Of a stretch of DNA of 64,000 bases, positions 28,097-36,776 are shown in pieces. This DNA comes from Roseomonas sp. GC11. GTDB taxonomy: Bacteria; Pseudomonadota; Alphaproteobacteria; Acetobacterales; Acetobacteraceae. The stretch is taken from NCBI RefSeq assembly GCF_024437745.1, contig NZ_JANFNY010000022.1:1-64000 (forward strand), given 5' to 3'. Each line of letters begins with the position of its first letter. The first letter of the stretch is position 1. Under the pieces are notes generated by a model, which was not told where the DNA came from, made no database searches, and worked only from the letters and a program-made list of their open reading frames with translations. The translations under genes were made by a program, and so were the position numbers.

Positions 28097-29457
28097 CAGT
28101 TGCGCCGGATGGGGAAGGAGGCGAGGTAGTCTTCCGGCTGCGCCGGGTCGAAGGGCTTGCCCATCACCACGATGGTGCGGCCGGTGGTGGCGGGCTCGGC
28201 GAAGCCCGCCTCGCGCAGGGCGCGCTCGGCGTCGGTCATGCGGAAGACCTGCCGGCTGATGGCGGCATAGTCCACATCGCCCTTGACCTGCCCCCAGCGC
28301 TTCATCTGGGTGAGGATCCAGGTGGCGAAGCTGTCCCAGGGCATGGGGGCGAAGTTCACGCGCTCCGGCACGCGCTGCACCTTGCCGAGGCCATCGGCGA
28401 AGGTGCCGGTCAGCACCTGCTCGATCACCGTCTGGGGCTGGTTCAGGTAGTTGGCGGGGGCGATGGCGGCGGCGATTTCCTTGCGGTTCTCCGGCTTCGC
28501 GGCGTAGGTGGTGGCCTCGACGATGGCGCGCAGCATGGCGTGGTAGGTATTGGGCGCGGCCTGCGCCATCTCGCGCCCGATGCCGAAGGCGCAGCAGGGA
28601 TGCCCGTCCCAGATGTCGCGCGAGAGCACATGGATGAAGCCCACGCCGTCATAGACCGCGCGCTGGTTCATCGGGTCGGGGCCGAGGAAGCCATCCAGAT
28701 TCTCGGCGCGCAGGTTGGCGACCATTTCCGGCGGCGGGACGGCGCGGATCTGCACGTCGCGGTCCGGGTCCAGGCCGTGCTCGGCGAGGTAGTAGCGCAG
28801 CAGGTAGTTGTGCATGGAGTAGTCGAAGGGCACAGCGAACTTCATGCCCTTCCATTCGCGCGGGTCGCGCCGGTCCTTATGCTTCATGGCCAGGGTGATG
28901 GCCTGGCCGTTGATGTTCTCGATGGCGGGGACGGTCCAGGGCACGGGGTTGGAGCCCACGCCCATGGAGATGGCGAGCGGCATGGGCGCCAGCATGTGGG
29001 CGGCGTCGTATTCGCCGTTCAGCGCCTTGTCGCGGATGATGGCCCAGCCGGCGGTTTTCACCACCTCGGCATTCAGGCCCTGGCGGGCATAGAAGCCCAT
29101 GGGCGCGGCCATGATGATGGGGGTGGCGCAGGTGATGGGGATGAAGCCGATCTTCACCTCCTTCTTCTCCAGGGTGCCGGGGGCCTGGGCGAAGGCCTCG
29201 CGCGCCGTGGCGAGGGGGAAGATTTCGGTCAGTGCCGCCATCAGCGTGCCGGCGCCGACGGTTTTCAGCAGGCGGCGCCGGGCGGCATCAGTGCCGAGGA
29301 TGGCGCGCAGCACGGCGGTGTCCACGGCCTCGGCGGCGGCGTCTTCGAGGCTGGCGGGGGAGTCGCAGGCGAGGCGGGCGCTGCCATGGCGGGGGCAGCC
29401 GCAGCCGGTGCCCAGGCAGGCCTCGGGGTCGAAGGGATCGGGGAAGAAACGCGCCAT
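28096..29457 (-). CDS. cynA: CynA/NrtA-type ABC binding protein with N-terminal extension
   Basis: A 453-residue binding protein. The binding domain carries FIPITCATPIIMAAPMGFY, MLAPMPLAISMG, NINGQAITLAMKHKD and DGHPCCAFGIG, typical of nitrate/cyanate/bicarbonate binders. Its Tat-like signal (ARRRLLKTVGAGTLMAAL) begins only near residue 58, after a leader with FDPEACLGTGCGCPRHG and several Cys. Homologues in other Proteobacteria seem from memory to share this extension, so it may be a genuine cytoplasmic segment. The ATG at 29457 has GGGAG upstream and lies about 38 bases below the sigma-54 promoter. First gene of cynABDS. Confidence 0.88.
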   Translation of the reverse strand: MARFFPDPFDPEACLGTGCGCPRHGSARLACDSPASLEDAAAEAVDTAVLRAILGTDAARRRLLKTVGAGTLMAALTEIFPLATAREAFAQAPGTLEKKEVKIGFIPITCATPIIMAAPMGFYARQGLNAEVVKTAGWAIIRDKALNGEYDAAHMLAPMPLAISMGVGSNPVPWTVPAIENINGQAITLAMKHKDRRDPREWKGMKFAVPFDYSMHNYLLRYYLAEHGLDPDRDVQIRAVPPPEMVANLRAENLDGFLGPDPMNQRAVYDGVGFIHVLSRDIWDGHPCCAFGIGREMAQAAPNTYHAMLRAIVEATTYAAKPENRKEIAAAIAPANYLNQPQTVIEQVLTGTFADGLGKVQRVPERVNFAPMPWDSFATWILTQMKRWGQVKGDVDYAAISRQVFRMTDAERALREAGFAEPATTGRTIVVMGKPFDPAQPEDYLASFPIRRN

Positions 29458-29505
29458 GACTCGCTCCCACTGCTGGCCCGCGCGGCCGGCGGACGGGGTT
29501 GTGGC

Positions 29506-29521
29506 AGCAAGGGGCGTGCCA
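29506..29521 (-). promoter_or_regulatory. Sigma-54 promoter of the cyn operon
   Basis: On the minus strand TGGCACG-CCCC-TTGCT (29521 to 29506) matches the RpoN -24/-12 consensus at every key base, with GG and GC exactly ten bases apart. Transcription should start near 29495, leaving a leader of about 38 bases before cynA. The divergent gene encodes a sigma-54 activator. Confidence 0.9.
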
Positions 29522-29546
29522 GGGTTCTTTTTCAGCAAGCCCTTGG

Positions 29547-29628
29547 GAAATTTCGTTTTCTGGGAGGGTGACTATTAACGAAATTTCGTAATCCACGAAA
29601 ATTCGTAGCCTTCACCACGAAATTCCGT
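29547..29628. promoter_or_regulatory. Array of activator sites (ACGAAATTTCGT type)
   Basis: Three 12-base palindromic sites stand at 29578-29589 (perfect), 29595-29606 and 29617-29628 (one mismatched pair each), with a partial GAAATTTC at 29547-29554. They lie roughly 55-130 bases upstream of the predicted cynA start of transcription, the usual place for enhancer sites of NtrC-class activators, and end 12 bases before the activator's own start codon, so autoregulation is likely. Confidence 0.82.
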
Positions 29629-29640
29629 AGCCTTCGTGCC

Positions 29641-31497
29641 ATGCTCCATGCCCTGTTCGAGGCCACCCCCGCCGCCACCCTCCTGATCGAACCGATGGAG
29701 GACCGCGTCCTGGCCGCCAACCCCGCCGCTGCCCGGCTGCTGGGCCTGGCGCCGGAAGCGTTGCGCGGCAGCCGCGCCAGCCTGCTCTTCCCCGGCCAGG
29801 GCAGTGCGCTCATCCTCTTCACCCAGTCGGTGCTGGAGCATGGCGAGGGCTGGACGCGTGGCCTCGGCCTGCGCGATGGCGCGGGGCGGATGCGCGACAT
29901 GGAATGCCTGGCCCGGCGCTGCGACATGCCGGGCCAGCCCTGCTTGATCCTTGTGCTGGAGGATCTCCAGGCACGCGAGCGGCGTGACATGGAGTCCGAG
30001 GCCGAGGCCTATCTGCGCCGCGGCCTCACCGGCTGGCGCCGCGCCGAGGAATTGTTCCGCGAGATCGAGCAGGAAAACCGCCTGATCCTGAATGCGGCGG
30101 GGGAGGGGATTTTCGGCGTCAACGCGCAGGGCATCACCACCTTCCTCAACCCCGCCGCCGAGCGCATCCTGGGCTGGCCGGCGGCGGAGATCGTCGGCCG
30201 CAACATGCACAGCACGGTGCACCACCATCATGTGGATGGCACGCATTACGCCGATGAGGATTGCCCGATCTACGCGGCTTTCCGCAATGGCATCGTGCAT
30301 GAGGTGCACAACGAAGTCTTCTGGCGCCGCGACGGGACGCCCGTCTGGGTCGAATACACCTCGACGCCGATCCTGGATGCGGGCCGGCCGGTGGGCGCCG
30401 TGGTGGTGTTCCGCGATGTCACCCGGCGCAAGGAGGCGGAGGACCGGCTGCGGCTGGCGCTGGAGGAGGTGGACCGCCTGCGTGAGCGGCTGGAGCTGGA
30501 GAATGCCTATCTCCAGGAGGAAATCCGCGGCGACAGCCATGGCGAGATCGTCGGCCGCAGCGCGGCGACGCAGACGGTGATCCGGCAGGTGGAGCTGGTG
30601 GCGCCCACCGGTGCCACCGTGCTGATCACCGGCGAATCCGGCACGGGCAAGGAGTTGATCGCCCGCGCCATCCAGGCCGCCAGCACGCGGCGGGACCGCC
30701 CGCTGATCCGCGTCAACTGCGCCGCCATCCCGCGCGAATTGTTCGAGAGCGAATTCTTCGGCCATGTGAAAGGCGCCTTCACCGGGGCGCTGCGCGACCG
30801 GCTGGGCCGCTTCGAGCTGGCGCATGGCGGCACGCTTTTCCTCGACGAGGTGGGCGAGATCCCGCTGGAGTTGCAGGGCAAGCTGCTGCGCGTGCTACAG
30901 GAGGGGCAGTTCGAGCGTGTGGGCGAGGAACGCACGCGCAGCGTCGATGTCCGTGTCATCGCCGCCACCAACAGGGATCTCCAGGAGGAGGTGCGGCGCG
31001 GCGCCTTCCGCCAGGATCTTTTCTTCCGGCTGAACGTCTTTCCGATCCACTCCCTTCCCCTGCGGGCGCGGGTGGAGGACATCCCGCCGATCGCGGCGCA
31101 TGTGCTGGCGCAGATCGGCCGCAAGCTGCGCCTGCCGGGGCTGGCGCTGACACAGGGCGATGTGCAGCGGCTCTGCCGCTATGACTGGCCTGGCAATGTG
31201 CGCGAGCTGGAGAATGTCCTGGAGCGCGCCGCCATCCTGGCGCGGGGCGGACGGTTGTGGCTGGACCTGCCGCAGGGGCTGCCCCCGGCCTCCGGCCCGG
31301 TGCCGCAGCCGCGTTCCGGCACGGCGGTGGAGACGGAGGCGGAACGCCGTGACCGCGAGCGCGCCAATATCGCGGCGGCGCTGGCGGCCTGTGGCGGGCG
31401 GGTTTTCGGCCCGGGCGGGGCGGCGGTGCTGCTCGGCATCCCGCCCACCACGCTGGCCTCCCGGCTGCGGCGGCTCGGGCTGCGCGGTCAAGGCTGA
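29641..31497 (+). CDS. cynF: Sigma-54 activator with two PAS domains, CynF-like
   Basis: A 618-residue enhancer-binding protein. PAS-like domains at about 1-115 and 140-265 (the second with HHHH at 194-197 and DEDCPIY), a coiled linker, then the AAA+ domain: Walker A GESGTGKE (331-338), the sigma-54 contact GAFTGA (378-383), Walker B TLFLDE (398-403), and a C-terminal Fis-type helix-turn-helix ([12 protein letters not shown]). It should activate the divergent cyn operon. A sigma-54 regulator of this class, CynF, heads the cyn cluster of Pseudomonas pseudoalcaligenes. No clear ribosome binding site precedes the ATG. The signal sensed by the PAS domains is unknown. Confidence 0.88.
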   Translation: MLHALFEATPAATLLIEPMEDRVLAANPAAARLLGLAPEALRGSRASLLFPGQGSALILFTQSVLEHGEGWTRGLGLRDGAGRMRDMECLARRCDMPGQPCLILVLEDLQARERRDMESEAEAYLRRGLTGWRRAEELFREIEQENRLILNAAGEGIFGVNAQGITTFLNPAAERILGWPAAEIVGRNMHSTVHHHHVDGTHYADEDCPIYAAFRNGIVHEVHNEVFWRRDGTPVWVEYTSTPILDAGRPVGAVVVFRDVTRRKEAEDRLRLALEEVDRLRERLELENAYLQEEIRGDSHGEIVGRSAATQTVIRQVELVAPTGATVLITGESGTGKELIARAIQAASTRRDRPLIRVNCAAIPRELFESEFFGHVKGAFTGALRDRLGRFELAHGGTLFLDEVGEIPLELQGKLLRVLQEGQFERVGEERTRSVDVRVIAATNRDLQEEVRRGAFRQDLFFRLNVFPIHSLPLRARVEDIPPIAAHVLAQIGRKLRLPGLALTQGDVQRLCRYDWPGNVRELENVLERAAILARGGRLWLDLPQGLPPASGPVPQPRSGTAVETEAERRDRERANIAAALAACGGRVFGPGGAAVLLGIPPTTLASRLRRLGLRGQG

Positions 31498-31533
31498 GGG
31501 GGCGGGGCTGAGGGGGCGGGGCTGAGGGGGCGG
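31493..31533 (+). repeat. 14-base tandem repeat across the cynF stop
   Basis: GCTGAGGGGGCGGG occurs three times head to tail, the last copy short by one base. The stop codon of the activator gene lies in the first copy, so the repeat grew at or from the gene end. Confidence 0.85.
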
Positions 31534-31625
31534 CCTGCCCGTTCGCGCGCCGCCCGGGGCGGGCGGTTGCCGCCACGATGGGCGCCCGGCGCGGCGCCTG
31601 GGATGCGTTTTTTCAGCTTCGGCAG

Positions 31626-31653
31626 AAAAAACATACTTGCGTGTTTGTTTTTT
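31626..31653. promoter_or_regulatory. AT-rich dyad upstream of tetR
   Basis: AAAAAACATAC and GTGTTTGTTTTTT form an imperfect inverted repeat in an AT-rich island 22 bases upstream of the TetR-type gene. This is the expected place for its own operator. Confidence 0.5.
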
Positions 31654-31674
31654 CCGCCCTTCGCTGGGCCTCCC

Positions 31675-32292
31675 ATGACGAGCCCATCGCCCCGCCGCAC
31701 CCAGGAAGCCCGCCGCGAGGAAACCCGCCAGCGCCTGCTGCGCGCCACCATCGCCCTGCTGCTGGAGCGCGGCTATTCGCGCCTGACCACGCCGGATATC
31801 GCGCGGGCCGCGGGTGTCTCGCGCGGGGCGCTGACGCATCACTTCGTCAACAAGGAAGACATCGTCGTCCGCGCCATCGCCTTCCAGCTGGACGAGGTGA
31901 CGGAAGGGCTGCGCCGCATGTGCGAGGGCGCGCCGGTGCTGAGCACCGAGCAGGTGGTGGATTATCTCTGGCGGATGATGGCGGAGGGCCTGTTCTACGT
32001 GACCATGGAGTATCTTCCCGAGGCCCGCCACAATGAGGCGTTCCGCGCCCGGCTGCGCCCGGTGGTGCGGGAGTTCCACGCCGCGCTGGACGCCATCTGG
32101 GACCGGCTCTCGGCGGCGGCCGGTATTCCGGCGGAGCAGGCGCGGGTTTCGCTCAATGCCACCATGTGCCTCTTCCGTGGCATGATCGCGCAGACCGTGC
32201 TGCGCGATGATCCTGCCTATTACGCGGAACTTCTCGACTACTGGAAGCGCCACCTGCGCGGCGGCCTCGGCATGCCGAGGGCCGCGGCATGA
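31675..32292 (+). CDS. TetR-family regulator
   Basis: A 205-residue repressor. N-terminal helix-turn-helix with ETRQRLLRATIALLLERGYSRL and IARAAGVSRGALTHHFVNKEDI, then a helical ligand domain. The ATG at 31675 is chosen because it gives a normal-length N-terminal arm; the open frame upstream crosses the AT-rich operator region. It overlaps livG by four bases, so it is the first gene of the branched-chain-type transport operon and probably controls it. Confidence 0.87.
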   Translation: MTSPSPRRTQEARREETRQRLLRATIALLLERGYSRLTTPDIARAAGVSRGALTHHFVNKEDIVVRAIAFQLDEVTEGLRRMCEGAPVLSTEQVVDYLWRMMAEGLFYVTMEYLPEARHNEAFRARLRPVVREFHAALDAIWDRLSAAAGIPAEQARVSLNATMCLFRGMIAQTVLRDDPAYYAELLDYWKRHLRGGLGMPRAAA

Positions 32293-33053
32293 GCGCGGCG
32301 CTCGAAGTCCACGGCATCACGCGCTCCTTCTTCGGCGTGGCCGCCCTGCGCGGCGTCCGCTTCGCGGTGCCGGAGGGCAGCATCACCGGGCTGATCGGCC
32401 CCAATGGCGCCGGCAAGTCGACGCTGCTGAATGTCGTCTCCGGGCTGCTGCGCCCGGATGGCGGCACGGTGCGCTTCCTGGGCGATGAGGTCACCGGCTT
32501 CGCGCCGCACCGCCTGGCCGCGCGCGGCCTGACGCGAACTTTCCAGGTGGCGCGCGGCTTTCCGCGCATGAGCGTCTTCCAGCATTTCATGCTCTATGGC
32601 CCGCGCCAGCCGGGGGAGGGCCTGTTGCAGGGCCTCTTCCGCGGCGCCGCAGCGCGGCGGCGGGAGGAGGAACTGGCCGAGCGCGCGCTGGGTATCGCGC
32701 GCCGCCTGCGCCTCGCGCCGCTGCTGGACGCGCCGGTGACGGCGCTCTCCGGCGGGCAGAAGAAACTGGTCGAGATCGGCCGCACGCTGATGGCGGAACC
32801 GCGCATGATCCTGCTCGACGAGCCGATGGCCGGCGTCAATCCCTCGCTCGGCGCCGAGATCGCCGCGCATCTGCAATCCCTGAATGCGGAGGGCATCACG
32901 CTCTGCCTCGTCGAGCATGACATGCCGCTGATCCGCCAGCTTTGCGGCCATGTGGTGGTGATGGCGGAGGGCCGCACCCTGGTCACCGGCAGCTTCGACG
33001 AGGTCGTGGCGCATCCTGAGGTGCAGGAAGCCTATCTGGGGCACCGCGCATGA
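32289..33053 (+). CDS. livG: Branched-chain-type ABC ATPase, LivG-like
   Basis: A 254-residue ATPase of the HAAT family. Walker A GPNGAGKSTL, LTRTFQVARGFPRMSV at the Q-loop, signature LSGGQKKLVEIG, Walker B MILLDEPMAGVNP, VEHDM. The pattern is that of LivG. Overlaps both neighbours by four bases. Confidence 0.92.
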   Translation: MSAALEVHGITRSFFGVAALRGVRFAVPEGSITGLIGPNGAGKSTLLNVVSGLLRPDGGTVRFLGDEVTGFAPHRLAARGLTRTFQVARGFPRMSVFQHFMLYGPRQPGEGLLQGLFRGAAARRREEELAERALGIARRLRLAPLLDAPVTALSGGQKKLVEIGRTLMAEPRMILLDEPMAGVNPSLGAEIAAHLQSLNAEGITLCLVEHDMPLIRQLCGHVVVMAEGRTLVTGSFDEVVAHPEVQEAYLGHRA

Positions 33054-33766
33054 GCGCGCCGCTGCCGCTCGTCGCCGAGGGCCTGGTGGCCGGCTATGGC
33101 GCTGCCGAGCAGATCCTCAAGGGCGCCTCGCTCTGCGTGCGGCCGGGCGAGATCGTCACCATCATCGGCCCGAATGGTGCGGGCAAATCGACTTTCCTGA
33201 AGGCGGTGGCCGGGCTGGTGCGGCTTTCGGGCGGCCGCATCACCGTCGCCGGGCAGGATGTCACGGCGCGCGATGCCACAGGCCGCGCCCGTGCCGGCCT
33301 CGCCTTCGTGCCACAGGAAGCGAATGTCTTCGGCCGGCTGACGGTGGCCGAGAATCTGTCCGTCAGCGGTTTCCTCGATCCCGCCGCGACGGCACGGCGG
33401 GTGGAGGAGCAATATGCCCGCTACCCCATGTTGGCGGTGAAGCGGCGGGCGCTGGCGCGCACCCTCTCCGGCGGGCAGCGGCAGATCCTGGCGATGGCCA
33501 TGGGGCTGATGTCCGCCCCCTCGCTGATCCTGCTGGATGAGCCCACCGCCGGCCTCTCGCCCCGCGCGGCGGATGAATTGTTTGAAGCCGTCATCGCGCT
33601 CAACCGCGATGGCCTGCCGGTGCTGATGGTCGAGCAGCATGCGGTGGAGGCGCTCGAAATCTCGCATCGCGGCTATGTTCTGGTCTCCGGCCGCAACAGC
33701 GCGGAGGGTCCCGGCCCCGCCCTCGCGCGCGATCCGGAGATTCGCCGTCTGTTCCTGGGTGGCTGA
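33050..33766 (+). CDS. livF: Branched-chain-type ABC ATPase, LivF-like
   Basis: A 238-residue ATPase. GAAEQILKGASLCVRPGEIV, Walker A GPNGAGKSTF, FVPQEANVFGRLTVAENL, signature LSGGQRQILAMAMGLM, Walker B LILLDEPTAGLSP, VEQHAVEAL. It pairs with the LivG-like subunit. Confidence 0.92.
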   Translation: MSAPLPLVAEGLVAGYGAAEQILKGASLCVRPGEIVTIIGPNGAGKSTFLKAVAGLVRLSGGRITVAGQDVTARDATGRARAGLAFVPQEANVFGRLTVAENLSVSGFLDPAATARRVEEQYARYPMLAVKRRALARTLSGGQRQILAMAMGLMSAPSLILLDEPTAGLSPRAADELFEAVIALNRDGLPVLMVEQHAVEALEISHRGYVLVSGRNSAEGPGPALARDPEIRRLFLGG

Positions 33767-33784
33767 GGCATGGGAGAGCGTGAC

Positions 33785-34999
33785 ATGACTGATCCTCGTT
33801 CCGGATTCTCGCGCCGCGCGCTGCTTGCGGCGGGCATGGGCGCCGTGGCGCTGCCTTTCCTGCCGGCCGCCGCGCGCGCGCAGGGCAGCGGCCCGCTGCG
33901 CATCGCCGCGCTCTCGCCGCTGAGCGGTGCGGGTGGCACCTATGGCCCCTCGATGGTCAAGGCCATTCGCGCCGTCGTCGAGGAAGCCAACGCCGCGGGC
34001 GGCATTCTCGGCCGCCCGGTGGAACTGGTGGTCGAGGACGACCAGACCAGCCCCGAAGCCGCCGTGCGCGCCATGCGCAAGCTGATTGACGTGGATCGTG
34101 TGGTGGCCGTGGCTGGCGTCTGGTCCTCCGCCGTCGCCGCGGCCATCGCGCCGCTGTGCTGGGAGAGCGGCACCTTCCTCGCCACCTGCGCCGGGGCCGA
34201 TGCGCTGACCAACCTGCCGCACCAGGGCTTCCTGGCGCGCACCCAGCCCAATACGACGCTGCAGGGCCGCAAGTTCGGTGAATTCGCGCTGAGCCAGGGC
34301 GCCAGGCGCGTCTTCATGCTCTCCCCGCAGACGCCCTTCGTGCAGAGCCAGTTCGACAACATCACCGCAGCCGTCAAGGCCCAGGGCGGCGAGACGGAAC
34401 TTCTTGTCTATGACGACAAGAAGCCGTCCTACCGCTCGGAACTCCAGCAGGCGCTGCGTTTCCGCCCTGACGCCATCGTGCTCGGCGGCTATCTGCCCGA
34501 CACGACGGTGCTGGTGAAGGATATGCTGCGCGCCGGCTTCGCCGGCACGCGCATCGCCTTCGCCTATTCGGTCAACCAGAAGCTGGTGGACAGCGTGCCC
34601 GCCGAAGCGGTTGAAGGCATCTACACCATCGCGCCCTCGCCGGCCGAGAACTCACCGGCCTGGAAGCATATGACGGAGCAGGCCGGCACCACCACGCCGG
34701 ACCCCTATTCCACCCAGAGCTATGATCAGGCGAATCTCGTGCTGCTGGCCCTCCAGGCCGCCGGCACGGCGAGCGGCACCGCCATCCGCGACACGCTGCG
34801 CAAGATCAGCCAGACGCCAGGCGGCACGGTGGTCAGCCGTGTGACCGAGGGCCTTGCCGCGCTGAAGGCCGGGCAGGCGCTGAACTACGAAGGTGCCAGC
34901 GGCCCGTGCGACTTCACGGAGAAGGGCGACATCATCGACTGTCAGTTCCGCTATGAGCAGGTGAAGGCTGGCAAGCTCACCCTGCTGCGCATCGCCTGA
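33785..34999 (+). CDS. LivK-type ABC substrate-binding protein
   Basis: A 404-residue periplasmic protein of the type-I fold. Tat-like signal FSRRALLAAGMGAVALPFL ending ARAQ, then ALSPLSGAGGTYGPSMVKAI, AAGGILGRPVELVVEDDQTSPE and AVAGVWSSAVAAAIAPL. GGAGAG upstream supports the ATG at 33785 over one at 33770. HAAT proteins of this kind bind amino acids, amides, urea or aromatic acids; the adjacent amidohydrolase suggests an amide or lactam-like ligand, unproven. Confidence 0.88.
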   Translation: MTDPRSGFSRRALLAAGMGAVALPFLPAAARAQGSGPLRIAALSPLSGAGGTYGPSMVKAIRAVVEEANAAGGILGRPVELVVEDDQTSPEAAVRAMRKLIDVDRVVAVAGVWSSAVAAAIAPLCWESGTFLATCAGADALTNLPHQGFLARTQPNTTLQGRKFGEFALSQGARRVFMLSPQTPFVQSQFDNITAAVKAQGGETELLVYDDKKPSYRSELQQALRFRPDAIVLGGYLPDTTVLVKDMLRAGFAGTRIAFAYSVNQKLVDSVPAEAVEGIYTIAPSPAENSPAWKHMTEQAGTTTPDPYSTQSYDQANLVLLALQAAGTASGTAIRDTLRKISQTPGGTVVSRVTEGLAALKAGQALNYEGASGPCDFTEKGDIIDCQFRYEQVKAGKLTLLRIA

Positions 35000-35007
35000 C
35001 GGGTGTG

Positions 35008-35871
35008 ATGGACGCGCTGCTCCAGGCCCTGGTGAATGGCCTTCTCTCCGGCTCGCTGATCGCGGTGCCGGCGGTGGGCTTCACTGCCCTTTTCGCCATC
35101 CTGCGCTATCCGAGCTTCGCCGTTGCCGGCTATGTCTCGGTCGGCGCCTTCGCGGGGTGGTGGGTGAACACGCGCTTCGGCCTGGGGGCTGCGCCCGCGC
35201 TGGTGATGGCCTTTATCGCCGGTGGTCTCTCGGGCCTCGCCTGCGAGATGGGCGCATTGCGGCGGCTGATGCCTTCCGGTGCGCTCACAGTTTCCATCGC
35301 TTCCATCGCCGTCAATCTGGTGCTGGAAAATATCCTTCGCTTCGTCTTCGGCAATGATCTGCGAGGCTTCGACCTGCCGATCCTGCCTGACCTGCAATGG
35401 GGTGGCGTTTTCATCGGCGTCCAGCAGCTATGGAATCTGGCGCTGGCGGTCGCTGTGGTGGCGGCGGTGTTCGGCTTCCTGATGTTCACGCGCTTCGGCC
35501 GTGCCATGCGCGCTGTCGCGGACAACCCCGATCTCGCCCGGCTGAAGGGCATCGATCCGCGCCGCATCGCGGCCATTGCCGTGGTGCTGGGGGCCGGGCT
35601 TGCGGGCGCGGGCGGCGTGCTGCTCGGCCTCGATACCTCGATCGACCCGATGACGGGCTATCGCGTGCTGCTCTCGGTTTTCGCCGCGGCGGTGCTGGGC
35701 GGGCTCGGCTCGGTGCCGGGCGCGGTGGTGGGGGCGCTGGTGCTCGGCCTGGCTGAGGAACTGGCGTTGCTCGCCGTGCCGGCCACCTACCGCACGGCGG
35801 TGGGATTCGCCGCCATCCTGCTCATCCTCACCTTCCGCCCGCGTGGCCTGCTGGGCGAGAAAGCCGTCTGA
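35008..35871 (+). CDS. livH: Branched-chain-type ABC permease, LivH-like
   Basis: A 287-residue membrane protein with about eight helices. Family features: NGLLSGSLIAVPAVGFTALFAILRYPSFAVAGYVSVGA, RFGRAMRAVADNPDLARLKGID, and AAVLGGLGSVPGAVVGALVLGLAEE. GTG at 35005 is an alternative start. Its stop shares a base with the livM start (TGATG). Confidence 0.9.
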   Translation: MDALLQALVNGLLSGSLIAVPAVGFTALFAILRYPSFAVAGYVSVGAFAGWWVNTRFGLGAAPALVMAFIAGGLSGLACEMGALRRLMPSGALTVSIASIAVNLVLENILRFVFGNDLRGFDLPILPDLQWGGVFIGVQQLWNLALAVAVVAAVFGFLMFTRFGRAMRAVADNPDLARLKGIDPRRIAAIAVVLGAGLAGAGGVLLGLDTSIDPMTGYRVLLSVFAAAVLGGLGSVPGAVVGALVLGLAEELALLAVPATYRTAVGFAAILLILTFRPRGLLGEKAV

Positions 35872-36776
35872 TGCTCTCTTATCTGCTGTTCTCCGTTACC
35901 ATCGGCGGGATCTATGCGCTGCTCGCCCTGGCGCTGAATCTGGCCTGGGGCGGTGCGGGTCTGGTCAATCTCGGCCTCGCCGGCTTCTTCGGCATCGGTG
36001 CCTATGCGACGGCGCTGGCGACAGGGGCCGGCCTGCCGGTCGCGCTTGGCCTCGGCATCGCCATGCTGGCGGGCGTGCTGGCGGGGCTTGCCATCACCGG
36101 CGCAACGCTGCGGCTGCGCGATGACTATCTTGCCATTGTTACGCTCGGTTTTGGCGAAATCGTCCGCCTCGTCGCGCTGAACGAGCGCTGGCTGACCAAT
36201 GGCGCCGATGGCCTCTCCGGCATTGTCGCGCCCTTCAAAGCGCAGCTGGGTGTTCAGGGCTTCAACCAGGGCTCGGCGCTGGCGGTGACGGCGCTGGTGC
36301 TGCTGGTGTGGTGGCTGCTGCGGCGGCTCGATGCCAGCCCCTTCGGCCGTGCCCTGCGCGCGGTGCGTGAGGACCAGGAACTGGCGGCCTTCGCCGGGAA
36401 GCCCGTGCTGCGGCTGAAGTTCCAGGCTTTCGCCCTGTCCGCCGCGCTGGCTGGGCTGGCGGGCGCACTCTATGCCCATACGCAGTCCTATATTTCCCCT
36501 GACCATTTCCAGCCGCTCATCACCATCTATATCTTCCTGGCGGTGACGGCCGGTGGCCTGGGCCGGCCGCTGGGCGCGCTGCTCGGCGCCTATGCCGTTG
36601 TGATCTTCCTTGAAGGCACGCGCTTCCTCGCCGCGCTGGTGCCCGGTATCGAGCCGGTGCAGGTCGCTGCGCTGCGTGAGGCGCTGGTTGGGCTTTCCCT
36701 GTTGCTGGTGCTGCATTTCCGTCCGCGCGGCCTGCTGCCCGAGCGGATTCCTCCCGCCCCCAAGGCCCTGCCATGA
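35871..36776 (+). CDS. livM: Branched-chain-type ABC permease, LivM-like
   Basis: A 301-residue membrane protein. ALALNLAWGGAGLVNLGLAGFFGIGAYATAL, LRLRDDYLAIVTLGFGEIVR, FGRALRAVREDQELAAFAGKPVLRLKFQAFALSAALAGLAGALYAH and GGLGRPLGALLGA are the family blocks. Overlaps the GAF gene by four bases. Confidence 0.9.
   Translation: MLSYLLFSVTIGGIYALLALALNLAWGGAGLVNLGLAGFFGIGAYATALATGAGLPVALGLGIAMLAGVLAGLAITGATLRLRDDYLAIVTLGFGEIVRLVALNERWLTNGADGLSGIVAPFKAQLGVQGFNQGSALAVTALVLLVWWLLRRLDASPFGRALRAVREDQELAAFAGKPVLRLKFQAFALSAALAGLAGALYAHTQSYISPDHFQPLITIYIFLAVTAGGLGRPLGALLGAYAVVIFLEGTRFLAALVPGIEPVQVAALREALVGLSLLLVLHFRPRGLLPERIPPAPKALP

Noticed and set aside
31605-31634. GTTTTTT/AAAAAAC stem as a terminator of the activator gene
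   Set aside because: The loop is long and the right half overlaps the dyad upstream of tetR, so an operator or promoter role is more likely; kept only as the dyad feature.
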